Shown here piece by piece: positions 15,653-19,802 of a stretch of DNA of 19,802 bases. This DNA is from Methanoregulaceae archaeon. GTDB lineage: Archaea > Halobacteriota > Methanomicrobia > Methanomicrobiales > Methanospirillaceae. The notes under the pieces were generated by a model, which saw only the letters and a list, made by a program, of their open reading frames with translations, was not told the origin of the DNA and did no database searches. How positions within the stretch are numbered: position 1 is the first letter of the stretch; each line of letters opens with the position of its first letter. The stretch covers positions 1 to 19,802 of the forward strand of contig JACTVF010000006.1 of NCBI GenBank assembly GCA_019695435.1. Direction: 5' to 3'. A program made the position numbers and the translations under genes.

Positions 15653-15801
15653 GGTTTCACGCAGCGGTGGCAGATCGCATCGAGGAAGGCGACGGCATGG
15701 GGACCGCGCCCACCAGTGGGGCTGGGGCGGTCGGGAAACTTCCGCCCGCAGTCCACGCACTGGTAGCCGCCCTGATATTCGCGGAATCCATGGATTGTCA
15801 T
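15649..15801 (-). CDS. 50-residue zinc-ribbon protein
   Basis: Two CxxC knuckles: YQCVDCGRKF (13-22) and ICHRCVKP (43-50), separated by 24 residues, the classic zinc-ribbon layout. The first knuckle is nearly canonical for C4 ribbons that bind nucleic acid. The ATG follows GGTGAATAA, and the gene overlaps the next by ATGA. It comes directly after the HTH gene, so both probably act on transcription or DNA. Confident as a zinc ribbon; the target is unknown. Confidence 0.78.
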   Translation of the reverse strand: MTIHGFREYQGGYQCVDCGRKFPDRPSPTGGRGPHAVAFLDAICHRCVKP

Positions 15802-15805
15802 TTAT

Positions 15806-16027
15806 TCACCATTTGAATCGTTTTCTCAGCCGCGAGCGGATGGTGGCGGCGGAGACCCCGTACATCTCGCCAAGTGCGGAAAGGCAGTAGGTTTCGGAGT
15901 GTTTGAGCCGGCAGGTGGCAAAGTGGCGGTAGAGCGTGGGAGTGGGGATGGGGGAGCGGGGGCCGTAGGGGGCGCGTGGCTGCACAAAAAGGGGTGTTTT
16001 AGGTGGGTTCGGTGGGTGGGGCATCAT
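15806..16027 (-). CDS. Small helix-turn-helix protein, 73 aa
   Basis: The C-terminal half contains ALGEMYGVSAATIRSRLRKR (about 51-70), a textbook helix-turn-helix of the resolvase/sigma-4 style, preceded by a helix with two Cys. The N-terminal third is Pro-rich (MMPHPPNPPKTP) and probably disordered. The first of two adjacent ATGs at 16027 is used; a longer start at 16072 would lie within a TATA-like stretch. It is the first gene reading away from the iteron/inverted-repeat region, so it may bind that region and control replication or its own synthesis. The DNA-binding call is good; the role is inferred. Confidence 0.7.
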   Translation of the reverse strand: MMPHPPNPPKTPLFVQPRAPYGPRSPIPTPTLYRHFATCRLKHSETYCLSALGEMYGVSAATIRSRLRKRFKW

Positions 16028-16102
16028 ATAACCTGCAGTAGTGGCTGAATGGGGTAGAATGGACAAATACATAAGCTAGACGAGTTCGATAAAAATTATA
16101 GT

Positions 16103-16176
16103 AATGGACTGAAGGGACTGATTGGACAGTAATATTTTTGTCGATATGAATGGACTGAAAGGACAGAATGGACTTG
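16103..16176. repeat. GGAC iteron clusters, candidate replication origin
   Basis: Two copies of AATGGACTGAARGGAC begin at 16103 and 16149, 46 bp apart. Each opens a run of three GGAC-led 9-mers (16106, 16115, 16124 and 16152, 16161, 16170). An AT-rich stretch with TAATATTTTTG lies between the clusters (about 16129-16140). Spaced direct repeats plus an AT-rich part next to a replication helicase gene are what an iteron origin looks like. Function is inferred. Confidence 0.6.
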
Positions 16177-16200
16177 GAGTCTGGCGAAAAATTGGCCATA

Positions 16201-16252
16201 CTTAGGGACTGAGGGACTTAGTATTATAGGATAAGTCCCTCCAGTCCCTAAG
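16201..16252. repeat. Long near-perfect hairpin built from GGGACT repeats
   Basis: Arm 16201-16220 pairs with 16232-16252 over 20 bp with a single bulged base, leaving an 11-base AT-rich loop (GTATTATAGGA). The arms contain the same GGGACT words as the iterons. It may be a protein-binding site, an origin structure, or a transcription stop for the helicase operon that ends at 16283. Confidence 0.75.
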
Positions 16253-16282
16253 GCTGAAAGTGGGGGTTGTCTGTAAGTGATT

Positions 16283-17524
16283 TCATCCATTTTTATCGAA
16301 CTCGTCTAGCTTCTTGTTTTTGGGTAGTTTATACACGCCACGCTTGACTTTTGTGAGTTCCTTGGTTTCATCGCGCAGCTTCGCTATGCCCCGTCCGCAC
16401 GTTTTCTGCTCATACCCCTGCTGCTTCATGGCCTTCTCGATCTCCTCGGTCCTAATCTCCGAGTTTGGGGCATTCTCCGCCATCCATGCTAGGATGGCTG
16501 TGGCGCATTCATCTGCATTAGTAAGGGCTACTTCGGGTGTTCCTAGGAAACTCAAATTCATGATTGTATCTTCCTCATTTGCAGCGGCTTCAATGACCAT
16601 TGGTTCTGGGGTTTTGCTTGTCCTAGTTTTGAGGAAACTCAATACAATCCTGTTCAATGTGCCTTTCTGGCGCTTCAAACCCAATACCACATCCATAACA
16701 TTCACCAAGTCTGATGATCCTCGAAGTTCATCAATATCTTCGTTCCCACCATTCTGTGGATTGCCTTTGCGGTTGTGGTGTGCGAATAGAATAGTCACAT
16801 TGAAGTTTTTAACGAGTTGTGTTATTTTATCAAAAAACGCCGCGACCTCTCCTGCATCATCTTCATCAACTCCCACAACTCGTCTATAAGCGTCGATGAT
16901 TATTAAACGAATATCTGTGTGTTCATTCAAGTACGCAGTAACTGCATTATACCATCCTTCATTACCATAATCATCAAGTTTTACTCCGAGTCTATCAGTA
17001 TAATAAAAGTTAGGTGTTGCAGTATGTGTTCTATCTAGCATTGCTATCCTGCGCTGTATTTCATCGGCACCATTCTCTTCATCTATATATAGCACTCCCG
17101 ATTGCTTTACCGGCAATCCAAAGTATGGTTGACCTCGTGCTATTGATAGCGCCAGTTGCAACATGATCCAAGTTTTATAGCTTCCTGTCTTTGCGCTGAG
17201 TATGGCCAACTGTCCCTCCGCTAGAAGGCCCTGCGCAATCCAGGCATCGACTCTTGGGGGGCGTTGTATGAGTTCATCGAATGTCATAGGCAAGAACACT
17301 TTGCCAGTCTTCGATAATAATTTCTTAGGTTCGCGTAGCGGGTCTTTTCTTGGAAATTTATTATTATAAAAAATGATGAATCCATCCGGCTTTGTGTCCA
17401 CTCGGATATGATCAATCTTACGTGCAAGGATGAGTTCGGATAGCTTATTGGCCAGAGCGCCAGATGGCACTGTCAAGTCAGCGGAGGCAAGCAACTGATT
17501 AAGCATCTCTTCTACGTCGCTCAT
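16283..17524 (-). CDS. RepA-like (AAA_25/RecA-fold) replicative helicase
   Basis: 413 residues. An N-terminal helical region (1-90) precedes a RecA-fold core: Walker A SAKTGSYKT (110-118, Lys117; the usual first Gly is Ser), YIDEEN (146-151) typical of the AAA_25/RepA group, Walker B LIIIDAYRR (207-215), LFAHHNRKG (246-254) at the sensor position, LRGSSDLVNVMD (267-278), and LKTRTSK (298-304) where KxR fingers occur. The C terminus (about 350-404) reads as a winged helix (TEEIEKAMKQQGYEQKTCGR). It is probably a plasmid/phage-type hexameric helicase that loads at the adjacent iterons. The ATG overlaps the 57-residue gene by ATGA. The last codons form one arm of the 24-bp inverted repeat. Confidence 0.83.
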   Translation of the reverse strand: MSDVEEMLNQLLASADLTVPSGALANKLSELILARKIDHIRVDTKPDGFIIFYNNKFPRKDPLREPKKLLSKTGKVFLPMTFDELIQRPPRVDAWIAQGLLAEGQLAILSAKTGSYKTWIMLQLALSIARGQPYFGLPVKQSGVLYIDEENGADEIQRRIAMLDRTHTATPNFYYTDRLGVKLDDYGNEGWYNAVTAYLNEHTDIRLIIIDAYRRVVGVDEDDAGEVAAFFDKITQLVKNFNVTILFAHHNRKGNPQNGGNEDIDELRGSSDLVNVMDVVLGLKRQKGTLNRIVLSFLKTRTSKTPEPMVIEAAANEEDTIMNLSFLGTPEVALTNADECATAILAWMAENAPNSEIRTEEIEKAMKQQGYEQKTCGRGIAKLRDETKELTKVKRGVYKLPKNKKLDEFDKNG

Positions 17525-17694
17525 ATTCCGGCCCCTTTCAAAGACGCTATTTCAGAAATAGAGATATACTCAGTCTTCTTGTCATCCATCTCCAGCTTTA
17601 TGAAAGCGTCGCTCACTTCCAATAACAATCCATGCCGAGAGTAATTATCCTTTTTGACGAGGTAAATCGGTTTGCCAACAAGTTCCTCAAACAT
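17521..17694 (-). CDS. 57-residue Sm-like candidate upstream of the helicase
   Basis: MFEELVGKPIYLVKKDNYSR is followed by GLLLEVSDAFIKLE and a final strand-rich YISISEIASLKGAG. The pattern 'short helix, GKxIxLV, strand, GxLLEVxDxFIxLE, yIxIxeI' resembles the Sm/LSm or related small-barrel fold, which often binds RNA or DNA. It is co-transcribed with the helicase (ATGA overlap) and is the first gene after the TATA-like box at 17729-17736. A role as helicase partner or replication regulator is plausible. The fold call is by eye. Confidence 0.66.
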   Translation of the reverse strand: MFEELVGKPIYLVKKDNYSRHGLLLEVSDAFIKLEMDDKKTEYISISEIASLKGAGI

Positions 17695-17728
17695 CCAATC
17701 AAACTCAGAATAGCTTGGAATGGCAAAG

Positions 17729-17773
17729 TATTAAAATCCTGCTATTCTGTCCTACACCCTACTATTATAAATA
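17729..17773. promoter_or_regulatory. Divergent promoters between helicase operon and RHH gene
   Basis: Minus strand: TTTTAATA at 17729-17736, 34 bases before the ATG at 17694. Plus strand: TTATAAATA at 17765-17773, 31 bases before the GTG at 17805. Both spacings predict leaders of roughly 5-12 bases. The shared 110-bp interval is where the RHH protein would be expected to bind to control itself and the helicase. Confidence 0.55.
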
Positions 17774-17804
17774 TCTATACGTAGTAATAGATAATCGTGG
17801 TAAT

Positions 17805-17954
17805 GTGCCAACGATAACGATTGAATTGGATGAAGACGTGAACAGGCTCGTAGAGATATATCAGGCGTCCAAGAAACTTCCGACCAAACAGTTAGCAATG
17901 AACGGAATAATAAAGGATGCGAAAGATGCGATAATAAAAGGTGTCAAAGTATGA
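17805..17954 (+). CDS. Ribbon-helix-helix (CopG-like) regulator, 49 aa
   Basis: VPTITIELDEDVNRLVEIYQ forms the N-terminal strand and first helix, and KKLPTKQLAMNGIIKDAKDA the turn and second helix of an RHH fold; length fits CopG/Arc repressors. The GTG start is used because the strand begins there, CGTGG lies just upstream and the promoter spacing fits; the longer frame would begin upstream of the TATA box. It diverges from the helicase operon, as copy-number repressors often do. Its stop overlaps the next gene by ATGA. DNA binding is likely; the target is inferred. Confidence 0.72.
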   Translation: MPTITIELDEDVNRLVEIYQASKKLPTKQLAMNGIIKDAKDAIIKGVKV

Positions 17955-18106
17955 TCTGCCCCCGCCACCACTTCAAGATGGTTTATATCTCCTGGCTCAA
18001 CAGCAACTACTGTTTCTTCTGTCACTGGGAAGTCATGAACAACCCCCATCACCTTAATGCCCTGAGGCCGAGGCCTCCTGCTGATAACCTTTCGGTTCAA
18101 TCATAG
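17951..18106 (+). CDS. 51-residue zinc-finger-like microprotein
   Basis: MICPRHHFKMVYISWLNSNY is followed by CFFCHWEVMNNPHH: one early Cys with two His, then CxxCH, enough ligands for one zinc site. The C-terminal third is Pro/Arg-rich and probably unstructured. The ATG overlaps the RHH stop (ATGA), indicating coupled expression with the regulator. It may be a DNA- or RNA-binding accessory. No family name can be given. Confidence 0.66.
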   Translation: MICPRHHFKMVYISWLNSNYCFFCHWEVMNNPHHLNALRPRPPADNLSVQS

Positions 18107-18114
18107 TTGATAAA

Positions 18115-18240
18115 ATGACAACCTACGAAATCCCCTACGAGACCATAACCCCCCAACAGCTCCGTGTCTTCAACTCCGGCGTTTGCGACGGCGATAAGCA
18201 GTGCGTGATCATAGACAATTCAAGTGACGATATATGGTAA
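18115..18240 (+). CDS. 41-residue microprotein
   Basis: MTTYEIPYETITPQQLRVFN and then CDGDKQCVIIDNSSDDIW; acidic, two Cys six residues apart. AGTTGATAA precedes the ATG, and the gene begins 8 bases after the previous stop. Short, but the site and spacing match the other small genes. Function unknown. Confidence 0.55.
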   Translation: MTTYEIPYETITPQQLRVFNSGVCDGDKQCVIIDNSSDDIW

Positions 18241-18347
18241 TGATTTGCGCTCTTCCTCGTTCAGTGCTGGACTTAGACCCTCCAACACTCCAACCATCCT
18301 GCCCCGCTGGCTTCTATACCGCGGGGCTTTACGCTCAACTAAGTTGA
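18240..18347 (+). CDS. Possible 35-residue ORF (low support)
   Basis: The frame begins at TAATG overlapping the previous stop and ends 10 bases before the next gene's ATG, so it tiles well. But the product (MICALPRSVLDLDPPTLQPS, then a Gly/Tyr-rich end) has no clear features, and the region also contains a hairpin and the palindromic control segment. It could be a leader peptide for the 141-residue gene or simply an untranslated leader. Confidence 0.3.
   Translation: MICALPRSVLDLDPPTLQPSCPAGFYTAGLYAQLS
18301..18327 (+). terminator. GC-rich hairpin followed by TTT
   Basis: GCCCCGC (18301-18307) pairs with GCGGGGC (18321-18327), stem of 7 bp with a 13-base loop, followed by only three T. It could end transcription from the RHH operon or act as a leader structure for the next gene. 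Confidence 0.4.
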
Positions 18348-18357
18348 GGTGTCAACT
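18334..18357 (+). promoter_or_regulatory. Three-part CAACT/AGTTG element over a ribosome site
   Basis: CTCAACT (18334-18340), AGTTGAG (18342-18348) and TCAACT (18352-18357) lie directly before the ATG at 18358. The middle part can pair with either neighbour. GAGGTG, the ribosome site of the 141-residue gene, overlaps the middle part. It is either a translational switch or a protein-binding operator with three half-sites. Confidence 0.5.
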
Positions 18358-18783
18358 ATGACAACAAACGAAACAAACCCAAACCAACAGAAATTTGAAT
18401 ACAACGGAGTCGAGATACCCATGACTGATCTCGAGAAGGACATAGCGGCAGCCGACCTTGAGGCCAAAAAGTCTTCGAGGTTCAGGCAGATTGCAGACGG
18501 CAAGTACGCAAGCCTGACGTTCACGGGCAGGATATTCAAGAGAGTGTCCACCGGAACCGATGAAACGGGAACGCCATACAGTAGCAACAAGATAGACTTC
18601 GAGCTGACCGAACTCGTCACCGAAGGGTCCGCCGCGGGCAAAAACAAGTTCTTCAGCATAGGAGAGAAGAACAAAGTAGCCAAAGAGATAATGGCCAACA
18701 TACGCAACGGAATAAAGACGATGCAGATTGCCCGCAAAGGCCAAAATAAGGCCACCAAGTACATCATCAGTGTACCGGAGTGA
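18358..18783 (+). CDS. Soluble protein of unknown function, 141 aa
   Basis: MTTNETNPNQQKFEYNGVEI, then a charged helix (DLEKDIAAADLEAKKSSRF). A strand-rich middle (KYASLTFTGRIFKRVSTGTD and NKIDFELTELVTEG) and a basic C-terminal helix (KVAKEIMANIRNGIKTMQIA) end with KYIISVPE. The beta-rich centre with basic and aromatic residues could be an OB-type nucleic acid-binding fold, for example a single-strand DNA-binding protein, but this is only a guess. The ATG is preferred over the in-frame GTG nine bases upstream because GAGGTG sits six bases before it. The palindromic element covers that site, so translation may be controlled. Confidence 0.72.
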   Translation: MTTNETNPNQQKFEYNGVEIPMTDLEKDIAAADLEAKKSSRFRQIADGKYASLTFTGRIFKRVSTGTDETGTPYSSNKIDFELTELVTEGSAAGKNKFFSIGEKNKVAKEIMANIRNGIKTMQIARKGQNKATKYIISVPE

Positions 18784-18787
18784 TCTC

Positions 18788-18868
18788 ATGCCCCGAACGC
18801 CCCGCGCCGAGCAGAGCGATTACGATGATGCCCAGCGGGGCATCGAGCATGATTCGAGCTGTGATTGA
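18788..18868 (+). CDS. 26-residue acidic microprotein (tentative)
   Basis: MPRTPRAEQSDYDDAQRGIE ends HDSSCD. The ATG follows GTGATC by two bases, and the stop lies within the GTGAT site of the next gene with one base between stop and ATG. The good site and tight tiling argue for translation; the tiny size argues for caution. Confidence 0.42.
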   Translation: MPRTPRAEQSDYDDAQRGIEHDSSCD

Positions 18869-18869
18869 C

Positions 18870-19070
18870 ATGCCCACCCCACCCTGCGCACTCACCCCCT
18901 GCCCCCACCCCGCCACCCGTTCCCTCTACAACCACTTCCTCTGCCAGAACCACTACTACACTTATCATGGTCTGCCCAGGCAACTCAATCGCCGCATCGC
19001 CGAGCGCGAGTGGTACATAGCCCACGGCAAGGCGCCCGTCTTCGGGCGCGGGTATGTGGTGAGAGGATGA
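18870..19070 (+). CDS. 66-residue Cys/His zinc-finger-like protein
   Basis: MPTPPCALTPCPHPATRSLY is followed by FLCQNHYYTYHGLP: Cys6, Cys11, His13, then CxxxH with further His, a plausible single zinc site. The C-terminal half is basic (LNRRIAEREWYIAHGKAP). The ATG at 18870 is chosen because GTGATTGAC lies directly before it; a longer frame in the same phase would start at 18780 without such a site. It overlaps the next gene by ATGA. Probably nucleic acid-binding; unknown family. Confidence 0.65.
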   Translation: MPTPPCALTPCPHPATRSLYNHFLCQNHYYTYHGLPRQLNRRIAEREWYIAHGKAPVFGRGYVVRG

Positions 19071-19192
19071 GGGATTTCATGCCATACAAAACTTCTTACT
19101 GCGCCATGGGCGAACACCAGCTCTGCCACGATGCCTTCTGCGTCTGCCCCTGCCACAACATCCCGCAGGCTAAGATGGATAAAAAAGGATGA
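19067..19192 (+). CDS. 41-residue CxCPCH zinc microprotein
   Basis: MRDFMPYKTSYCAMGEHQLC is followed by HDAFCVCPCHN and the tail PQAKMDKKG. The CVCPCH cluster matches CQCPCTH in the 43-residue protein at 5456-5587, about 13 kb away. GGTGAGAG precedes the ATG, which overlaps the previous stop (ATGA). The last seven codons lie within the 34-bp direct repeat that recurs at the end of the pentapeptide gene, so its C-terminus seems to have been acquired or exchanged by recombination. Confidence 0.64.
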   Translation: MRDFMPYKTSYCAMGEHQLCHDAFCVCPCHNIPQAKMDKKG

Positions 19193-19470
19193 TGGACATG
19201 GACAATAAAAAAACCAAGATTGAAATAAAGACAAGGGAGGGGGGAACTCTGCTCTTCGCATTTGAGACCGAAGACAACACAATAAAGAAGACGCTTGAAG
19301 AGGCAGTAAGGCGATGGGCTAACCTGCAATGGGCTAACCTGCTAGGGGCTTACCTGCAAGGGGCTGACCTGCAAGGGGCTGACCTGCAAGGGGCTGACCT
19401 GCAATGGGCTGACCTGCGATGGGCTAACCTGCTAGGGGCTAAGATGGATAAAAAAGGATGATGAACATGG
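19168..19470 (+). repeat. 34-bp direct repeat pair at two gene junctions
   Basis: 19168-19201 and 19437-19470 are identical except for one base (G/A before ACATGG). Each copy encodes the end of one gene (AKMDKKG, stop) and carries the ribosome site and start region (GGATGATGRACATG) of the next. The repeats therefore bracket the whole pentapeptide-repeat gene like a cassette. Confidence 0.85.
19198..19461 (+). CDS. Pentapeptide-repeat protein, 87 aa
   Basis: The N-terminal part MDNKKTKIEIKTREGGTLLF with ETEDNTIKKTLEEAVRR is the short domain that often precedes pentapeptide repeats in phage-type proteins. Eight A(D/N/Y)L(Q/L/R)(G/W) units follow (19318-19437), enough for two turns of a right-handed quadrilateral beta-helix. 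Three in-frame ATGs exist; the third is chosen because GGATGAT lies six bases upstream, as in the next gene. The DNA of the repeats is nearly identical, so copy number can change easily. Some pentapeptide proteins mimic DNA and bind gyrase, but this one is short and its target is unknown. Confidence 0.75.
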   Translation: MDNKKTKIEIKTREGGTLLFAFETEDNTIKKTLEEAVRRWANLQWANLLGAYLQGADLQGADLQGADLQWADLRWANLLGAKMDKKG

Positions 19471-19802
19471 CAACAAAAACGCAAAAGAAATACAAGCTGT
19501 TGAAGAACGACACAAAAACGGGCTGGAATGGCAAAACGCTGTTCAGGATAGAAGCTCTGATAGACTTCTCGATATTCCATAAAGGCGAGAAGGGGGGCTA
19601 TATAGAAAAGGAGGCTAACCTCTCGCACGATGATAAATCTTGGGTATCCGGCGACGCTTGGGTATTCGGCGACGCTCAGGTATTCGGCAACGCTCGGGTA
19701 TCCGGCAACGCTCGGGTATCCGGCAACGCTCGGGTATTCGGCAACGCTCAGGTATTCGGCATCGCTCGGGTATTCGGCAACGCTCGGGTATTCGGCAACG
19801 CT
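19467..19802 (+). CDS. Hexapeptide-repeat (left-handed beta-helix) phage-type protein, 3' partial
   Basis: The 58-residue N-terminal part contains KTLFRIEALIDF and HKGEKGGYIEKEANLSHDD, a head common in phage-encoded repeat proteins of unknown role. Nine VxGNA-type hexapeptide units (W/Q/R-V-F/S-G-N/D-A) then run to the window edge at 19641-19802, in 18-bp DNA repeats that differ by only a few bases. The real end is not visible. The start ATG at 19467 is preferred for the same reason as in the pentapeptide gene. A beta-helix fold is likely; the function could be structural or binding. Confidence 0.75.
   Translation, partial: MATKTQKKYKLLKNDTKTGWNGKTLFRIEALIDFSIFHKGEKGGYIEKEANLSHDDKSWVSGDAWVFGDAQVFGNARVSGNARVSGNARVFGNAQVFGIARVFGNARVFGNA

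Larger units (their letters stand above)
16073..16312. repeat. Perfect 24-bp inverted repeat pair enclosing 192 bp
   Basis: The left arm 16073-16096 begins AAGCTAGACGAGTTCGATAA; the right arm 16289-16312 is its exact reverse complement over all 24 bases. The right arm is the 3' coding end of the RepA-like gene (codons for KLDEFDKN); the left arm is an inverted second copy outside the gene. The segment between contains the GGAC iterons and the long hairpin. This could be an invertible segment, recombination site or origin boundary. The match length is far above chance. Confidence 0.85.

Noticed and set aside
16073..16096. tRNA fragment as attachment site (GAGTTCGAT)
   Set aside because: Only a short GTTCGA-like match; no cloverleaf arms around it, and the sequence is explained as a copy of the helicase gene end.
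16103..16252. CRISPR array
   Set aside because: Repeats are 9-16 bp, unevenly spaced, without unique spacers of constant length or cas genes.
16096..16290. Short minus-strand frames across the iteron region
   Set aside because: They run through repeats and the hairpin and have no ribosome site; the repeat structure explains the sequence better.
18339..18789. Two long minus-strand frames opposite the 141-residue gene
   Set aside because: The plus-strand frame has a ribosome site, control element and sensible protein composition; the minus frames lack sites and are Leu/Ser or Arg/Val-rich shadows.
19641..19802. CRISPR or satellite repeat at the right end
   Set aside because: The 18-bp units stay in frame and code for a regular hexapeptide motif, so they are protein-coding repeats.

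Overview
The window looks like part of an archaeal mobile element (virus or plasmid, possibly integrated). The host may be a DPANN archaeon of the Micrarchaeota/ARMAN type, but this is inferred from protein style and not proven. The archaeal signs are TATA-box promoters placed for short or absent leaders, ribosome sites matching the GTGAT part of the archaeal anti-Shine-Dalgarno complement, large Asn/Thr/Ser-rich Ig-repeat surface proteins, a DUF2341-like domain with a YGQYDNG motif, and an archaeal presenilin-type protease. The element signs are dense ATGA-coupled genes, many proteins under 60 residues, a RepA-like helicase beside an iteron region, an integrase-like gene, zinc-binding microproteins and RHH/HTH regulators. 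I see no tRNA, rRNA or CRISPR array.

Layout. (1) 1-4915, plus strand: a giant surface protein, cut at its 5' side by the window edge, followed by two small membrane proteins. (2) 15122 down to 4909, minus strand: a long, tightly packed cluster. In order of transcription: two soluble unknowns; a two-TM protein; an AAA+/Zot-like ATPase; a secreted Ig protein; a 54-residue protein; small membrane proteins; a presenilin-like protease; a two-TM protein; then, after a 98-bp gap with a likely internal promoter, a small soluble protein, a 33-residue membrane protein, a GT-C-like membrane protein, a one-TM protein, a type I surface protein, a zinc microprotein and a degenerate tyrosine recombinase. 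(3) 16027 to 15289, minus strand: an HTH protein, a zinc ribbon, a 33-residue membrane protein and an 89-residue unknown. (4) 16073-16312: an origin-like segment with perfect 24-bp inverted repeats at its ends, GGAC iterons and a long hairpin inside. (5) 17694 to 16283, minus strand: a 57-residue Sm-like candidate and a RepA-like ATPase. (6) 17805-19802, plus strand: an RHH regulator diverging from the helicase operon, zinc microproteins, a 141-residue unknown, a pentapeptide-repeat protein and a hexapeptide-repeat protein cut by the window end.

How the genes may work together. The helicase, Sm-like, RHH and HTH genes with the iteron region form a plausible replication and copy-control module. 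The long minus-strand cluster looks like an envelope or surface assembly module: an ATPase with membrane partners, exported Ig proteins, a possible glycosyltransferase and an intramembrane aspartyl protease that could release or process single-TM surface proteins made in the same operon. With the plus-strand giant adhesin this could build a virion surface or a cell-contact structure. That role is inference; the presenilin-like and RepA-like assignments rest on motifs visible in the sequence.
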